64,000 nt of DNA from Marinifilaceae bacterium (GTDB lineage Bacteria; Bacteroidota; Bacteroidia; Bacteroidales; Marinifilaceae). Each line of letters opens with the position of its first letter. Position 1 is the first letter of the stretch. The notes beneath the pieces were generated by a model. It ran no database searches and was not told the origin of the DNA. It saw only the letters and a list, made by a program, of their open reading frames with translations. The position numbers and the translations under genes are program-made. The stretch lies in NCBI GenBank assembly GCA_016936255.1, contig JAFGYE010000070.1:1-64000 (forward strand), given 5' to 3'. Of this stretch, positions 6,512 through 17,464 are shown one piece after another.

Positions 6512-9500
6512 TTATAATATAGCTGTTAACAGCTTCTTTGCTTTCTCTTCGGATATTCCTTTTCGGGATGCATAATCCTTCAATTGATCTTCCATTATTT
6601 TATCGATAGAAAAATACAATGCCTCAGGATGAGCGAAAACCAATCCGCTAACCGAGGCTGCCGGATACATGGCAAAACTTTCGGTTAATGTTGCTCCTAT
6701 GTTCTTTTCTACATCCAGAAAATCCCAAAGTACTTGTTTTTCGGAATGCTCGGGCAATGATGGATATCCAAAAGCCGGACGAATTCCCTGATAATGTTCG
6801 CGAAGCATTTGCTCTATATTAAGATCTTCATCTTTAGCATATCCCCAATCTTCTTTACGGATTTTTTCGTGTAACAATTCCGTAAAAGCCTCCGCCAAAC
6901 GATCGGCCAGAATCTTAATCATGATGCTGTTGTAATCGTCATGATCTTCGGCAAATTTCTGAAGTATTTCTTCAATACCCAAACCTGCCGTCACAACAAA
7001 AGCACCTACATAATCGATTCGATTCGATTCAATTGGAGCCACAAAATCACTCAGACACAAACTACTCAGTCCTTTTTTAAACTTCTCCTGCTGACGAATA
7101 CCACAAAATCGGGTAATTTCATTTGTTCTGTCTTCATCGGTATACAATACGATATCATCCCCAACACTATTGGCAGGAAACAATCCGTAAACCGCACTCG
7201 CTTCTATCAATCCTTCGCGCTCGATTACATCCAGCATACGATTGGCATCGTCGAAAAGGATTTTAGCCTCCTCCTTCAAATCCGGATCTTCCATAATTTC
7301 AGGATACATGCATTTCAGCTCCCAGGCAACAAAAAAGAAGGTCCAATCGATGTATTTTCGGATTTCGCCAATCGAGAAGTTATTCAAAACCTGCAATCCA
7401 ATTTTGTTTGGCTCATAAATAGGAGCTGTTTTCCAATCAATTTGCTCTCTGTTTTTTCGGGCCTCATCCAAGGTATAGTATTCCACCGGCTTTTTATTTT
7501 CATGATCTTCACGCACAATTTGATACTCTTCACGGGTTTTTGCCAAAAAATCTTTTCTTTTATTCTTATCGCACAACTGTTTAAAAATTCCCACCGATTT
7601 GGAAGCATCTACAACGTGAACCACACCATTCTCATAATTTGGTTCAATTTTAACCGCAGTATGCAATTCCGAAGTGGTTGCACCGCCTACTACCAAAGGA
7701 ATATCCAAACCTTGCCGCTTCATTTCTTCAGCAACAAAACACATCTCTTCCAAGGAAGGTGTAATCAGTCCGCTTAAACCAATTGCATCCACATTCTCTC
7801 GTATGGCGACTTCTAAAATTTTTGAACTTGGAACCATAACGCCCAAATCAATCACTTCAAAATTGTTACATCCTAAAACTACGCCAACAATATTTTTCCC
7901 AATATCGTGCACATCACCTTTAACGGTAGCCATTACAATTTTGCCGGCATTTTTCGCATCGGTCAGACTATTTTTCTCTTCTTCGATAAAAGGTTGAAGA
8001 TAAGCAACAGCCTTTTTCATTACCCTTGCTGACTTTACCACCTGAGGCAAAAACATTTTCCCTTCTCCAAACAAATTGCCCACGATGTTCATTCCATCCA
8101 TCAAAGGTTGTTCAATCACATCCAATGCGCGAGGCAACAACTGCCTGGCTTCTTCAGAATCCTGTTCAATAAAATCGGTGATTCCTTTTACCAGAGAATA
8201 AGAAAGTCTTTCAAAACAAGGTTTTTCTCTCCATGCATCGGCTTTCACCTGAACCTTACCTACCGATTTCAATCCTTCGGCCAATTCAATTAGTATCTCG
8301 GTAGCCTCAGGCTTGCGATTCAAAACCACATCTTCTACTTTTTGTAAAAGTTCTGGTTCTATTTCATCGTAAATCTGTAACATTCCCGGATTTACAATTC
8401 CCATATCCAAGCCTTCTTTTATGGCATGATACAAGAAAACGGAATGCATTGCTTCCCGAACTGTATTGTTTCCCCGGAAAGAAAAAGACAGATTGCTGAT
8501 TCCTCCACTAATTTTAGCATGTGGCAAATTGGCTTTGATCCACTTTACGGTTTTGATATAATCAACCGCATAGTTGTTGTGTTCTTCGATTCCTGTGGCA
8601 ATTGCCAATACATTGGGATCAAAAATGATATCCTCGGCCGGAAAGCCAACCGTTTCGGTTAATATTTTATAGGCTCTTGCGCAAATTTCAGTTCTTCGCT
8701 GGAAAGTATCGGCCTGTCCTTTTTCATCAAAAGCCATTACAACAGCAGCAGCTCCGTATCTTTTTACTTTGGTTGCATGATCGATAAATTCTTCTTCACC
8801 TTCTTTTAATGAAATTGAATTGACCACACATTTTCCCTGCACACATTTCAATCCTGTTTCCAACACCGACCATTTTGATGAGTCGATCATGATGGGTACT
8901 CGGGAAATTTCCGGTTCAGACACCAATAACTTTAAGAAAATATCCATTTCCTTTTCAGCATCCAACATGGCATCATCCATGTTTACATCAATAATTTGTG
9001 CTCCGTTTTCAACTTGGCTGCGAGCTATTGAAAGTGCTTCTTCGTATTTTTTCTCTCGAATTAAACGCGCAAATTTCAAAGAACCTGCCACATTGGTGCG
9101 CTCTCCTACATTCACAAAATTGGTGAGCGAATTAATCCGCAGTAATTCCAATCCACTCAAACGAGTTTCCTTTTCAACAGCTGGAATTTTTCTGGGAGCA
9201 GCATTTTTAACCGCATCGGCTAATATTTTAATGTGTTCTGGCCGGGTTCCACAACATCCACCTACAATATTTATCTTCTTATTATCCAATAATTCTTTTA
9301 AATCACCCAACATGGTTTGAGGAGTTTCATCGTACTCTCCCAATTCATTTGGCAAACCGGCATTCGGATAAACACTCACATAAACAGGAAGCAAAGTATC
9401 CAACTGCTGAATATATGGTACCAAATCTTTAGCACCGAAAGCACAATTTAATCCAATGCTCAATAATCTATCACATTTTACTGATGTTACAAAAGCCTCC

Positions 9501-10183
9501 AGGGTTTGTCCCGAAAGAGTTCGTCCACTATTATCAGTAATGGTTCCCGAAATCATGATTGGAATATCGAGTCCTCTTTCTTCCAGCAGTAAATCGGCAG
9601 CATAAATAGCTGCCTTAGCATTCAAGGTATCAAAAATTGTTTCTATTAAAAGTGCATCCACTCCACCATCCAGCAATCCCTTGATCTGCTCGCTATAAAT
9701 TCTCACCAAATCATCAAAGCCTACATCCCGATATCCTGGATCTTCAACCTTAGGAGACATGGAAGTTGTTTTGTTGGTCGGTCCTATTGCTCCTGCTACC
9801 CAACGTGGCGTATCAGGATCAGTTGCATTCATCTCATCAACAGCAGCGCGGGCATTTTTCACTGCTTCAAAATTCAGTTCATAGGCCAGTTCTTCCAATT
9901 TGTAATCGGCCAATGAAATTGCATTGGCATTAAAGGTATTGGTCTCAATAATATTAGCTCCCGCCTCTAAAAACTTTTGATGAATCTCCTTAATAATTTC
10001 AGGCTGAGTCAAAGTCAGCAAGTCGTTGTGTCCTTTCTGATCACTTGAAAAATCTGCAAAACGGGTTCCACGAAAATCTGCTTCAGTCAACTTGTGCGCC
10101 TGAATCATTGTTCCCATGGCACCGTCTAAAACAAGAATTTGCTTCTGTAATGCCTCTTTAATAGATGTAAATTTCTGTTCCAT
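6512..10183 (-). CDS. metH: Cobalamin-dependent methionine synthase
   Basis: Transfers the methyl group of methyl-THF to homocysteine through methylcobalamin. At 1223 residues this is the full four-module enzyme. In order: homocysteine-binding barrel with zinc cysteines in [11 protein letters not shown] near residues 307-315; pterin-binding barrel ([11 protein letters not shown] near 355); B12-binding module with the cobalt-ligand motif DVHDIGKN near 756; and a C-terminal S-adenosylmethionine-dependent reactivation domain with [13 protein letters not shown] near 1135. All modules look intact. Only one base separates it from lysC, so translation is probably coupled. Expression should follow the SAM riboswitch upstream of metY. 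The cell needs cobalamin for this route; no B12-independent metE is in the window. Confidence 0.96.
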   Translation of the reverse strand: MEQKFTSIKEALQKQILVLDGAMGTMIQAHKLTEADFRGTRFADFSSDQKGHNDLLTLTQPEIIKEIHQKFLEAGANIIETNTFNANAISLADYKLEELAYELNFEAVKNARAAVDEMNATDPDTPRWVAGAIGPTNKTTSMSPKVEDPGYRDVGFDDLVRIYSEQIKGLLDGGVDALLIETIFDTLNAKAAIYAADLLLEERGLDIPIMISGTITDNSGRTLSGQTLEAFVTSVKCDRLLSIGLNCAFGAKDLVPYIQQLDTLLPVYVSVYPNAGLPNELGEYDETPQTMLGDLKELLDNKKINIVGGCCGTRPEHIKILADAVKNAAPRKIPAVEKETRLSGLELLRINSLTNFVNVGERTNVAGSLKFARLIREKKYEEALSIARSQVENGAQIIDVNMDDAMLDAEKEMDIFLKLLVSEPEISRVPIMIDSSKWSVLETGLKCVQGKCVVNSISLKEGEEEFIDHATKVKRYGAAAVVMAFDEKGQADTFQRRTEICARAYKILTETVGFPAEDIIFDPNVLAIATGIEEHNNYAVDYIKTVKWIKANLPHAKISGGISNLSFSFRGNNTVREAMHSVFLYHAIKEGLDMGIVNPGMLQIYDEIEPELLQKVEDVVLNRKPEATEILIELAEGLKSVGKVQVKADAWREKPCFERLSYSLVKGITDFIEQDSEEARQLLPRALDVIEQPLMDGMNIVGNLFGEGKMFLPQVVKSARVMKKAVAYLQPFIEEEKNSLTDAKNAGKIVMATVKGDVHDIGKNIVGVVLGCNNFEVIDLGVMVPSSKILEVAIRENVDAIGLSGLITPSLEEMCFVAEEMKRQGLDIPLVVGGATTSELHTAVKIEPNYENGVVHVVDASKSVGIFKQLCDKNKRKDFLAKTREEYQIVREDHENKKPVEYYTLDEARKNREQIDWKTAPIYEPNKIGLQVLNNFSIGEIRKYIDWTFFFVAWELKCMYPEIMEDPDLKEEAKILFDDANRMLDVIEREGLIEASAVYGLFPANSVGDDIVLYTDEDRTNEITRFCGIRQQEKFKKGLSSLCLSDFVAPIESNRIDYVGAFVVTAGLGIEEILQKFAEDHDDYNSIMIKILADRLAEAFTELLHEKIRKEDWGYAKDEDLNIEQMLREHYQGIRPAFGYPSLPEHSEKQVLWDFLDVEKNIGATLTESFAMYPAASVSGLVFAHPEALYFSIDKIMEDQLKDYASRKGISEEKAKKLLTAIL

Positions 10184-10184
10184 A

Positions 10185-11444
10185 TTAATTTGCGACTGTT
10201 AGATAGATTGCAGTATTACTATTCTTTTGTTCTACCAAAACATGATGTTTGTTCTGTATTTCTTCGATTGTGGCCGGCGTATAATGCCGAACGGTGATCA
10301 ATTCCAAATCCTCACTCAATTCAACCTCATACTTTTCTTCCAATTCTGCCACCAAATCCTGCATATTTCTGGCTGAGCTATTGGCACAGAATGCAAAGCT
10401 AACCGCAGTGTTCTGAGTAAAATTAAGCTTTATTCTATACTTTGTAACCAGTGTAAAAATAAAAACAAGGTCTTTTTCACCAATAAAAGAAAAATTCAGC
10501 GGTTTTAAAGTCACTAACAACTGTCTTTTTTTTACAATGTAATTTGGCAGCAATGGTTGCGGCTGATCTCCTTTTGTAATTAAAGTTCCTTTTTGCGATG
10601 GATCGATAAATGATTTCACCCACAAAGGAATCTTCTTTGCCTGCAACGGCTTTATGGTTTTCGGATGAATTACCCTGGCTCCGTAATAAGAAAGCTCTAT
10701 TGCTTCATGATAAGGAATTAAATCCAATTTGGTTGTCACATCAAAATAATCAGGATCTGCATTTAAAATTCCCAACACATCTTTCCAAATGATCATTTTA
10801 TCAGCGCCAAGCAAATGAGCTAAAATTGCCGCTGTGTAGTCTGATCCTTCTCTTCCTAGTGAGGTGGTGAAACCATTCGGATCTCTGGCAATAAAACCCT
10901 GTGTAATGTATAATGCAGCCGGATTATCTGGAAATACGGCATTGGCTTTTTCTTTCGACGAATCCCAAAGAATGTTGGCATCTACGTAATTATCATCGGA
11001 ATCCAAACAGGTTCGAACATCAATCCACTTATTATTTTGTCCGATATGATTTAAATAAGCAGCTACAATTGTTGTTGATAAAAGTTCTCCAAAACCAATC
11101 ACCTGATCGTATTCAAAATTGAACTGATCGGATGATGGTTTTGAAATTTTGGTTTTCAGCTCGATGAAAAGAGCGTTTATTTCCGAACTGACCTTCGCCG
11201 GAACTTCTTCGAATAAATCATCGATCACTGAAGTGTGGTTTTCCTTCAGCAGATCAAAAAGTTCCAAGGCCTTATCATTTCCGGAAAAATAAGCATCTAC
11301 AATTTCTTCCAGCAAGTTGGTTGTTGTACCAATTGCCGAAATCACTACTGTAAGCGGACGCTTTACTTTGCCAATAATTTGACAAATATTTTTAATAGCA
11401 GCAGCATCTTTTACCGATGCACCGCCAAATTTGTATATGATCAT
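10185..11444 (-). CDS. lysC: Aspartate kinase (copy inside the methionine operon)
   Basis: Phosphorylates L-aspartate, the first step towards lysine, threonine and methionine. A 419-residue monofunctional enzyme: [10 protein letters not shown] at the N-terminus, the kinase-fold segments [14 protein letters not shown] and [16 protein letters not shown], and a C-terminal pair of short ACT-like segments ([15 protein letters not shown] onward). Its place between hom and metH shows that it feeds homoserine into methionine synthesis. It is clearly paralogous to the kinase at 15856. Effector specificity cannot be read. Confidence 0.92.
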   Translation of the reverse strand: MIIYKFGGASVKDAAAIKNICQIIGKVKRPLTVVISAIGTTTNLLEEIVDAYFSGNDKALELFDLLKENHTSVIDDLFEEVPAKVSSEINALFIELKTKISKPSSDQFNFEYDQVIGFGELLSTTIVAAYLNHIGQNNKWIDVRTCLDSDDNYVDANILWDSSKEKANAVFPDNPAALYITQGFIARDPNGFTTSLGREGSDYTAAILAHLLGADKMIIWKDVLGILNADPDYFDVTTKLDLIPYHEAIELSYYGARVIHPKTIKPLQAKKIPLWVKSFIDPSQKGTLITKGDQPQPLLPNYIVKKRQLLVTLKPLNFSFIGEKDLVFIFTLVTKYRIKLNFTQNTAVSFAFCANSSARNMQDLVAELEEKYEVELSEDLELITVRHYTPATIEEIQNKHHVLVEQKNSNTAIYLTVAN

Positions 11445-11450
11445 TTCTAG

Positions 11451-11486
11451 TTAGATTTGAGATGCGAGTCCCGATAGTAATCGGGA
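11451..11486 (+). repeat. Heptads and a TCCCGAT palindrome between hom and lysC
   Basis: TTAGATT and TGAGATG heptads run straight into a perfect hairpin, TCCCGAT (11469-11475) with ATCGGGA (11480-11486), loop AGTA. It lies within the operon, where it could affect mRNA processing or stability between hom and lysC. There is no T tail on the minus strand. Confidence 0.5.
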
Positions 11487-11518
11487 TGAGATTTTACATT
11501 GATTTCCATTATTCAAAA

Positions 11519-12709
11519 TTACTCATCACCCAAATAAGCCAGGAAAATATCTTTCCCTGCAATTTGCTTACGGATATTTATCAGTTTGGAAAGATTCAAT
11601 GTTCCAATTACATAGTTAAAATCTTTTCCAGTCAGCGATTCCGATATCTCCTTGAAATCAAATAATTCCAAATCGTTTTTATCTGTGTATCTCAAATAAA
11701 TCTCAACATCCATATCGTTGGTGTATTCCAAACCACCATAATATTTCAGCTTTTTATATTCGTATTTGTAATTGTAGGCCAAAGCTGTTATATCCGATAA
11801 AACTGCCGATCCGGTTGGATGCGCACCAGCTCCTTTTCCATACATAAACTGGTTGTCGTAGAAATTCCCCTGAATTAAAACGCCGTTGTAATGACTCTCA
11901 ACCGTATAAGCATGCTCTGTTGGTCTCACAAATTTTGGAGCCACAAACAAATTCACCTTATTGCCGTTTACCTTGGTTACTTTTCCCAACAATCGAATTT
12001 TATATCCCTTTTGCGATGCCAGCTCAATATCTTTTGGCGAAAGATTCGCGATTCCCGCATTAAAAACCTCATCGGGATGCACAAACAAGCCAAATCCATG
12101 AACGGTAAGGATAATCAGTTTGTATAAAGTATCAAATCCGCCAACATCCGAGGTCGGATCACTTTCAGCAAATCCTAAATCCTGTGCTTCTTTTAATGCC
12201 AGATGGTAATCCAGATTTTCATTGAAAATCTTTGTCAGGATATAATTAGATGATCCGTTCAGGATTCCACTTACCGATTGCAATAAATCATTGTCGTAGT
12301 ACTCTTCCAAATTTCTGATAATAGGAATACTTCCACATGCAGAAGCTTCATACAAAAATGAAACCTTGTATTGCCACTGCAGTTGAATCAGTTCCTCGAT
12401 ATGATAGGCCAGCATTTTTTTATTGGCAGAAACCACATGCTTTCCATTTTGCATAGCTGCCTTTACAATCTGGTAGGCCACATCTGCATCGTCAATTAAT
12501 TCTGCAACAACATTAATTTCCGGATCATTCAAAATATCTTCCGGATTTAATGTGAGTACCTCAGGATCTATGTCCCGTTGCTTAGCTGCATCTTTCACAC
12601 AAACTTTTACGATAGAAGCATCCAGTCCTTTGCTGTTTTTTAGAACGTGAGCCAATCCGGAACCTACAACACCGTAGCCAAAAACGCCTATTTTTAATTT
12701 ATTACTCAT
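11519..12709 (-). CDS. hom: Homoserine dehydrogenase
   Basis: Reduces aspartate semialdehyde to homoserine with NAD(P)H. 396 residues, monofunctional. The nucleotide motif GVFGYGVVGSGLAHVL is at residues 8-23. The catalytic-domain signatures are SGILNGSSNYILT near residue 150, followed by AQDLGFAESDPTSDVGGFDT. A C-terminal ACT domain seems reduced or absent. It overlaps metX by four bases (ATGA type), a sign of translational coupling. The aspartate semialdehyde dehydrogenase needed between lysC and hom is not in this window. Confidence 0.92.
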   Translation of the reverse strand: MSNKLKIGVFGYGVVGSGLAHVLKNSKGLDASIVKVCVKDAAKQRDIDPEVLTLNPEDILNDPEINVVAELIDDADVAYQIVKAAMQNGKHVVSANKKMLAYHIEELIQLQWQYKVSFLYEASACGSIPIIRNLEEYYDNDLLQSVSGILNGSSNYILTKIFNENLDYHLALKEAQDLGFAESDPTSDVGGFDTLYKLIILTVHGFGLFVHPDEVFNAGIANLSPKDIELASQKGYKIRLLGKVTKVNGNKVNLFVAPKFVRPTEHAYTVESHYNGVLIQGNFYDNQFMYGKGAGAHPTGSAVLSDITALAYNYKYEYKKLKYYGGLEYTNDMDVEIYLRYTDKNDLELFDFKEISESLTGKDFNYVIGTLNLSKLINIRKQIAGKDIFLAYLGDE

Positions 12710-13734
12710 TTGATTTTGCTATCGTTTAAGAATGTTTTTAATACTTCAGTTAATTGTTCCTGTTCCAAAAGGAAACCATCGTGCCCGTAAATTGAATTGA
12801 TTTCCAGGAATTCTGCATTTGGAATATTTTCAGCAGTGAATCGTTGCTCCTGAATTGGGAAAATCTGATCGGAATTTACACCAATCACCAATGTTCTTGA
12901 TTTGATTTCGTTCAAAGCAGAAACCAAACCATTTCTTCCCCGGCCAACATCATGACTATCCATTATTTTTGAAAGATGCCAATACGAATACGCATTAAAT
13001 CTGCGCGCCAGCTTCTCTCCCTGGTATCTTTGGTAGGAACTTGCCCGGTAATGATCTGTTTTGCCTTCTTCGTTTTCCTGCTGAGAATGATCGTAAGTTG
13101 AATAAGTTCTGTAACTAAGCAGAGCAATCGATCTGGCTACCCGCATGCCATTCAAACCCGCTTCATCATTCGATTCTTTCCATGTTGGATCTACCTCGAT
13201 TGACATTCTTTGCGATTCGTTGAAAGCAATTCCCCAAGGAGAATGTTTCGCATTGGAGGCCAATATCACCAAATTGTCCAACTTCCCATTCAACAGATAA
13301 GCCCACTCCATGGCTTGCATGCCGCCAAGTGAGCTTCCAATCATCATATGAATACGTTCTATTTTCAAATGCTTTCTCAAAATTTCATGTGCCCCAACCA
13401 AATCCCGAACCGTTAGTTGTGGAAAATCATGATAATATGCCTGTCCGTTGTCCGGATTTTTCGAAAGAGGTCCGGTTGAACCGTAGCAGGAAGCAAGAGT
13501 ATTGTCGCAAACTATGAAGTAATCTTTCGGATTGAAAAAATCATTTTCTCCAAATAATCCTTCCCACCAATCGAAAACATCCGAATTAGCAGTAAGAGCA
13601 TGACAAACCCAAATCACATTATTCCTTTGCGGATCGTATTCCCCATAGGTGTGATAGGTAAGCTCCAACTCTTTCAGACACTCACCTGATTCAAGTTGTA
13701 AACCTTCTTTATGGATGTAACATTCTGGATTCAC
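12706..13734 (-). CDS. metX: Homoserine O-acetyltransferase
   Basis: Acetylates homoserine with acetyl-CoA to give the substrate of MetY. 342 residues, alpha/beta-hydrolase fold. The nucleophile elbow is GSSLGGMQ near residue 133, the acid is in NSDQIFP and the histidine in GHDGFL. These match MetX rather than the unrelated MetA. It ends inside the start of hom. A hairpin-rich gap of 133 bases separates it from metY upstream. Confidence 0.93.
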   Translation of the reverse strand: MNPECYIHKEGLQLESGECLKELELTYHTYGEYDPQRNNVIWVCHALTANSDVFDWWEGLFGENDFFNPKDYFIVCDNTLASCYGSTGPLSKNPDNGQAYYHDFPQLTVRDLVGAHEILRKHLKIERIHMMIGSSLGGMQAMEWAYLLNGKLDNLVILASNAKHSPWGIAFNESQRMSIEVDPTWKESNDEAGLNGMRVARSIALLSYRTYSTYDHSQQENEEGKTDHYRASSYQRYQGEKLARRFNAYSYWHLSKIMDSHDVGRGRNGLVSALNEIKSRTLVIGVNSDQIFPIQEQRFTAENIPNAEFLEINSIYGHDGFLLEQEQLTEVLKTFLNDSKIK

Positions 13735-13815
13735 TGTTTATTGATTTTGTTTTGTTTGTTGTTTTTTTACTTTGTGAAAATTTCACCCAAAATATTCTTG
13801 AGCGAAATCTTAAGT

Positions 13816-13854
13816 TCCCAGTCGAAAATCCGACTAAAAAATTTCCGACTGGGA
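13816..13854 (-). other. Intra-operon hairpin between metY and metX
   Basis: TCCCAGTCG (13816-13824) pairs perfectly with CGACTGGGA (13846-13854), and AGTCGGA is repeated inside the loop. It lies just after the metY stop with no U tract on the transcript, so it looks like a stability or processing element rather than a terminator. Confidence 0.45.
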
Positions 13855-13867
13855 TTGACTATAAGAA

Positions 13868-15199
<1,332 letters not shown>

Positions 15200-15330
15200 T
15201 TACGAACAGGCTAATACTGTCAGCCATTAACTTTTAGCTATAATATAACAATCAGATTATCTGACTTGTTATTCAGCTTAAAAGCCTATTCCTTGATTTA
15301 AAAATTGATTAATTAGTTAGAAACTGAAGT

Positions 15331-15380
15331 TTCTGAATGTCGCAAAAACATATCTGCTTAGATTCAAACATTCTGAATGT
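15331..15380 (-). repeat. 10-bp direct repeat in the metY leader
   Basis: TTCTGAATGT (plus strand) occurs at 15331-15340 and 15371-15380, exactly 40 bp apart. The second copy is part of a small hairpin (ACATT, CTG, AATGT), and GAAACT/AGTTTC forms another at 15320-15333. They lie between the leader ORF and metY. Their role is unknown. Confidence 0.5.
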
Positions 15381-15467
15381 GGTTTCAGATTTGGTTGTAC
15401 CTATTCATCGTTCTGTAAAAACAGAAATATAAAAAGTAAGCAAGATTGAATTTGAATTCCCGGGTTC

Positions 15468-15540
15468 GGTGTTATTTTATACGCACCAGTATCTAAAAAA
15501 AGGGAAAGATTTTAGAAAGAATGCGTTAAATCATACGCAT
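15468..15540 (-). promoter_or_regulatory. Candidate attenuator with mutually exclusive hairpins after the leader ORF
   Basis: On the transcript, segment 1 ATGCGT (15540-15535, last codons of the leader ORF) pairs with segment 2 ACGCAT (15526-15521, just after the stop). Segment 2 can instead pair with the TGCGT core of segment 3 GGTGCGT (15487-15481), and segment 3 can pair with segment 4 CACC (15471-15468). This 1:2, 2:3, 3:4 order is the logic of classical amino-acid attenuators. Helices are short (4-6 bp) and no strong U-run terminator follows, so the effect could be on processing or translation. Inference from pairing by eye only. Confidence 0.4.
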
Positions 15541-15639
15541 CATTTGCTGCATTCGCATCATCAACATGGTTGAAGATTGCAACGTGAAGTTTTGCTCCTG
15601 ATGAGCCTGCTGATTGTAATTAATTTGAGTCTTCTTCAT
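15526..15639 (-). CDS. Methionine-rich leader peptide of the met operon
   Basis: A 37-codon ORF that has not been recognised as a gene by size criteria. It starts with ATG seven bases after the 3' strand of the SAM riboswitch P1 helix. It begins MKKTQINYNQQ and ends MLMMRMQQMMRMI; seven of the last thirteen residues are Met, placed directly before the stop. This is the layout of attenuation leader peptides such as those of trp, his and thr operons, here for methionine and in front of methionine genes. Position just after the aptamer suggests that riboswitch folding could also gate its translation. Possible pairings downstream are listed separately. Regulatory role is inference. Confidence 0.7.
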   Translation of the reverse strand: MKKTQINYNQQAHQEQNFTLQSSTMLMMRMQQMMRMI

Positions 15640-15646
15640 AATCTGT

Positions 15647-15756
15647 TAATTTATATTCACCAAAAATTTGGTCAGGATTTGACACCTTTCAGCTATGGAA
15701 GCCGCGGTTGTCAGAAGGTCAACGAGCCTGTTCTCTTACTTCTTCTGTATAAATTA
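15647..15756 (-). promoter_or_regulatory. SAM riboswitch (S-box, SAM-I family)
   Basis: The transcript closes with P1 TAATTTATA (15756-15748) pairing with TATAAATTA (15655-15647). Inside are the S-box landmarks: AGGCTCGTTGACC, then CTGACAACCG, a P3 hairpin (CGGCT with AGCTG), AAAGGTGTCAAATCCTG which matches the conserved AAGGTGCTAAATCC core, and a P4 hairpin CCAAA/TTTGG. It binds S-adenosylmethionine and should switch the metY-metX-hom-lysC-metH-metF operon off when SAM is plentiful. No terminator follows at once; the leader ORF start codon does, so the expression platform may act on that. Confidence 0.85.
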
Positions 15757-15795
15757 TAGATATTCTCCTGAGAGATTTACCTTATATAACGGGAA

Positions 15796-15826
15796 CAAAG
15801 ATAGGGAAGTTTTTGAATTCACCAAA
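15796..15826 (-). promoter_or_regulatory. Promoter of the methionine operon
   Basis: On the minus strand TTTG (15826-15823) is followed after exactly 19 nt by TATCTTTG (15803-15796), a perfect match to the Bacteroidota -33/-7 consensus. Expected transcription start is about 15788, some 30 nt before the SAM riboswitch. It begins right after the stop codon of the upstream aspartokinase. Confidence 0.8.
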
Positions 15827-15855
15827 CATTCCCGACCTCTTTGTCTTTTATTTTT

Positions 15856-17112
15856 TTACAACAGCACAAATTGTGCAGTATCTCTGCTTCGCTGTTCCAG
15901 CAGTATTTCCCGGCCATTGGTCATTCTTTCAACGGCTTCAGAATTGTGATGGCGAATCGTAATCAACTCCAGATTCTCATTGTATCTCACTTCAAATTTG
16001 GTAGAAATTTCTTCAATTAAATTTTTCAACCTTCTATCTGAATTATCAACACATACCGAAAAACTAATTGCCGAATTCTGAATTAAATTTACTTTCACCT
16101 GATGTTTTGCGAAAATGGAAAACAACGAACTTAAATTTTCTTCCAGTATGAAAGAAAAATCACTTGGTCGTATCGAAATCAGCACCTGATCTTGTTTACG
16201 AATATAAACAGGAATCAACTGATCCTGCTTTTTAGAAGCTGTACTAATTAAAGTTCCGGATTCATTCAAATTAAGAAACGAACGCACCTGCAATGGAATT
16301 TTCTTTTTCTTAATTGGCTGTATGGTTTTGGGATGAATTACTTTAGCACCGTAAAAAGCAAGTTCGATGGCTTCCTGATATGATATACGCTCTAATTTTT
16401 GCGCATCAGGCAGCCATTTTGGATCTGCATTCATAATTCCGGGAACATCTTTCCAAATGGCCAATTTATCCACATCAAGGATATAAGATAAAATTGCAGC
16501 GGTATAATCGGAGCCTTCCCGTCCTAAAGTTGTTGTCTGATTAGTTTTAGTTCCACCCAAAAATCCTTGGGTTACGTATACAAATGTGTTGGTAAAACCA
16601 AAAGCCTGAGGCACCAATTTCTGAGAAAGTTCCCAATCAATTCGTCCTTCCTTATAAGTATCATCCGTTTTTAAACAAGTACGAATATCCACCCATTTGT
16701 TTGGAGTGCCGCTTAAACGAAGGTATTCGGATACGATTGTAGTAGATATCAGCTCTCCAAAACACACAATCTGATCGTAATCAAACTCATAGCATAAGGA
16801 GGGCGATTTTTGCAGATAAGCCCGTAACTGCGAGAAAAGAGATTCTATTTTCGAAAAAACAGCATCATCCTTTTTCAAAAACAATTCATTTATAATCTTC
16901 ATATGGTATGTTTGCAATGCATCTACTTTAGATTCAATCCCATCTTTTTTAGCGGCAAAAGCATCAACGATCTCTTCCAAAGCATTGGTTGTTTTGCCCA
17001 TTGCCGACAATACAATAACCATTTCCTCTCTGTAGGATTGTACAATTTTCACAAAATTCCGTACACCATCAGCACTATTTACCGAAGCCCCACCAAATTT
17101 AAATATGTTCAT
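15856..17112 (-). CDS. Aspartate kinase, second copy
   Basis: A monofunctional aspartokinase of 418 residues from the ATG at 17112 (a TTG one codon upstream is less likely). It shares KFGGASV, CFGELISTTIVSEYL and [15 protein letters not shown] with the operon copy at 10185, and a similar C-terminal pair of ACT-like segments. The two are moderately diverged paralogues of the same length. This one lies upstream of the operon promoter and riboswitch, so it escapes SAM control and probably serves lysine or threonine synthesis. No fused homoserine dehydrogenase. Effector specificity is unknown. Confidence 0.9.
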   Translation of the reverse strand: MNIFKFGGASVNSADGVRNFVKIVQSYREEMVIVLSAMGKTTNALEEIVDAFAAKKDGIESKVDALQTYHMKIINELFLKKDDAVFSKIESLFSQLRAYLQKSPSLCYEFDYDQIVCFGELISTTIVSEYLRLSGTPNKWVDIRTCLKTDDTYKEGRIDWELSQKLVPQAFGFTNTFVYVTQGFLGGTKTNQTTTLGREGSDYTAAILSYILDVDKLAIWKDVPGIMNADPKWLPDAQKLERISYQEAIELAFYGAKVIHPKTIQPIKKKKIPLQVRSFLNLNESGTLISTASKKQDQLIPVYIRKQDQVLISIRPSDFSFILEENLSSLFSIFAKHQVKVNLIQNSAISFSVCVDNSDRRLKNLIEEISTKFEVRYNENLELITIRHHNSEAVERMTNGREILLEQRSRDTAQFVLL

Positions 17113-17464
17113 CAAAAAACTGTTAGATAATTCTTACAAATAAGATTCTAAAACCCCATTTCAAAATAAAAATTGAAGGTACAAAATATTGTTTCAGCAT
17201 TTCAAAGTTTGTAAAAATTAAAGCCTATTCTGTAATTCTTTTCACATTTTTCAATTGCAAAAAGAAAAAATCAGGCTTAAAAAACAAAAAGCCATTTAAT
17301 CCCATCGCAAATAAGAATTTTCCTCACTCATCACACACCTTTTGCTCCCAGATTCCGCAACCTAAAATTAATTGTCGTAAACGTTTGAAATAAGAGTTTC
17401 GGCATTTCACAAAAAAGCATAACTTTATGCCACCAAATGAATGTAAACCAAAAAGCCTTAAAAA
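17113..17464. other. Divergent intergenic region
   Basis: About 350 AT-rich bases between the divergent aspartokinase and fbp starts. Apart from the fbp promoter candidate I see no clear structure, repeat or ORF. No confident promoter for the aspartokinase was found. Confidence 0.5.
17397..17427 (+). promoter_or_regulatory. Candidate fbp promoter
   Basis: TTTC (17397-17400), 19-nt spacer, TAACTTTA (17420-17427): one mismatch from each half of the Bacteroidota consensus with the ideal spacing. It lies about 40 bases before the fbp start. Confidence 0.5.

Noticed and set aside
6941-7777. 278-codon plus-strand ORF inside metH
   Set aside because: It is antisense to conserved metH coding sequence, has no family features and is rich in residues typical of reverse-complement reading.
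13816-13854. Terminator between metY and metX
   Set aside because: The stem is good but no U tract follows on the operon strand, and the downstream genes are tightly linked.
15577-15949. Plus-strand ORFs over the riboswitch
   Set aside because: They are the reverse complement of the S-box and leader ORF; no promoter or family feature supports them.
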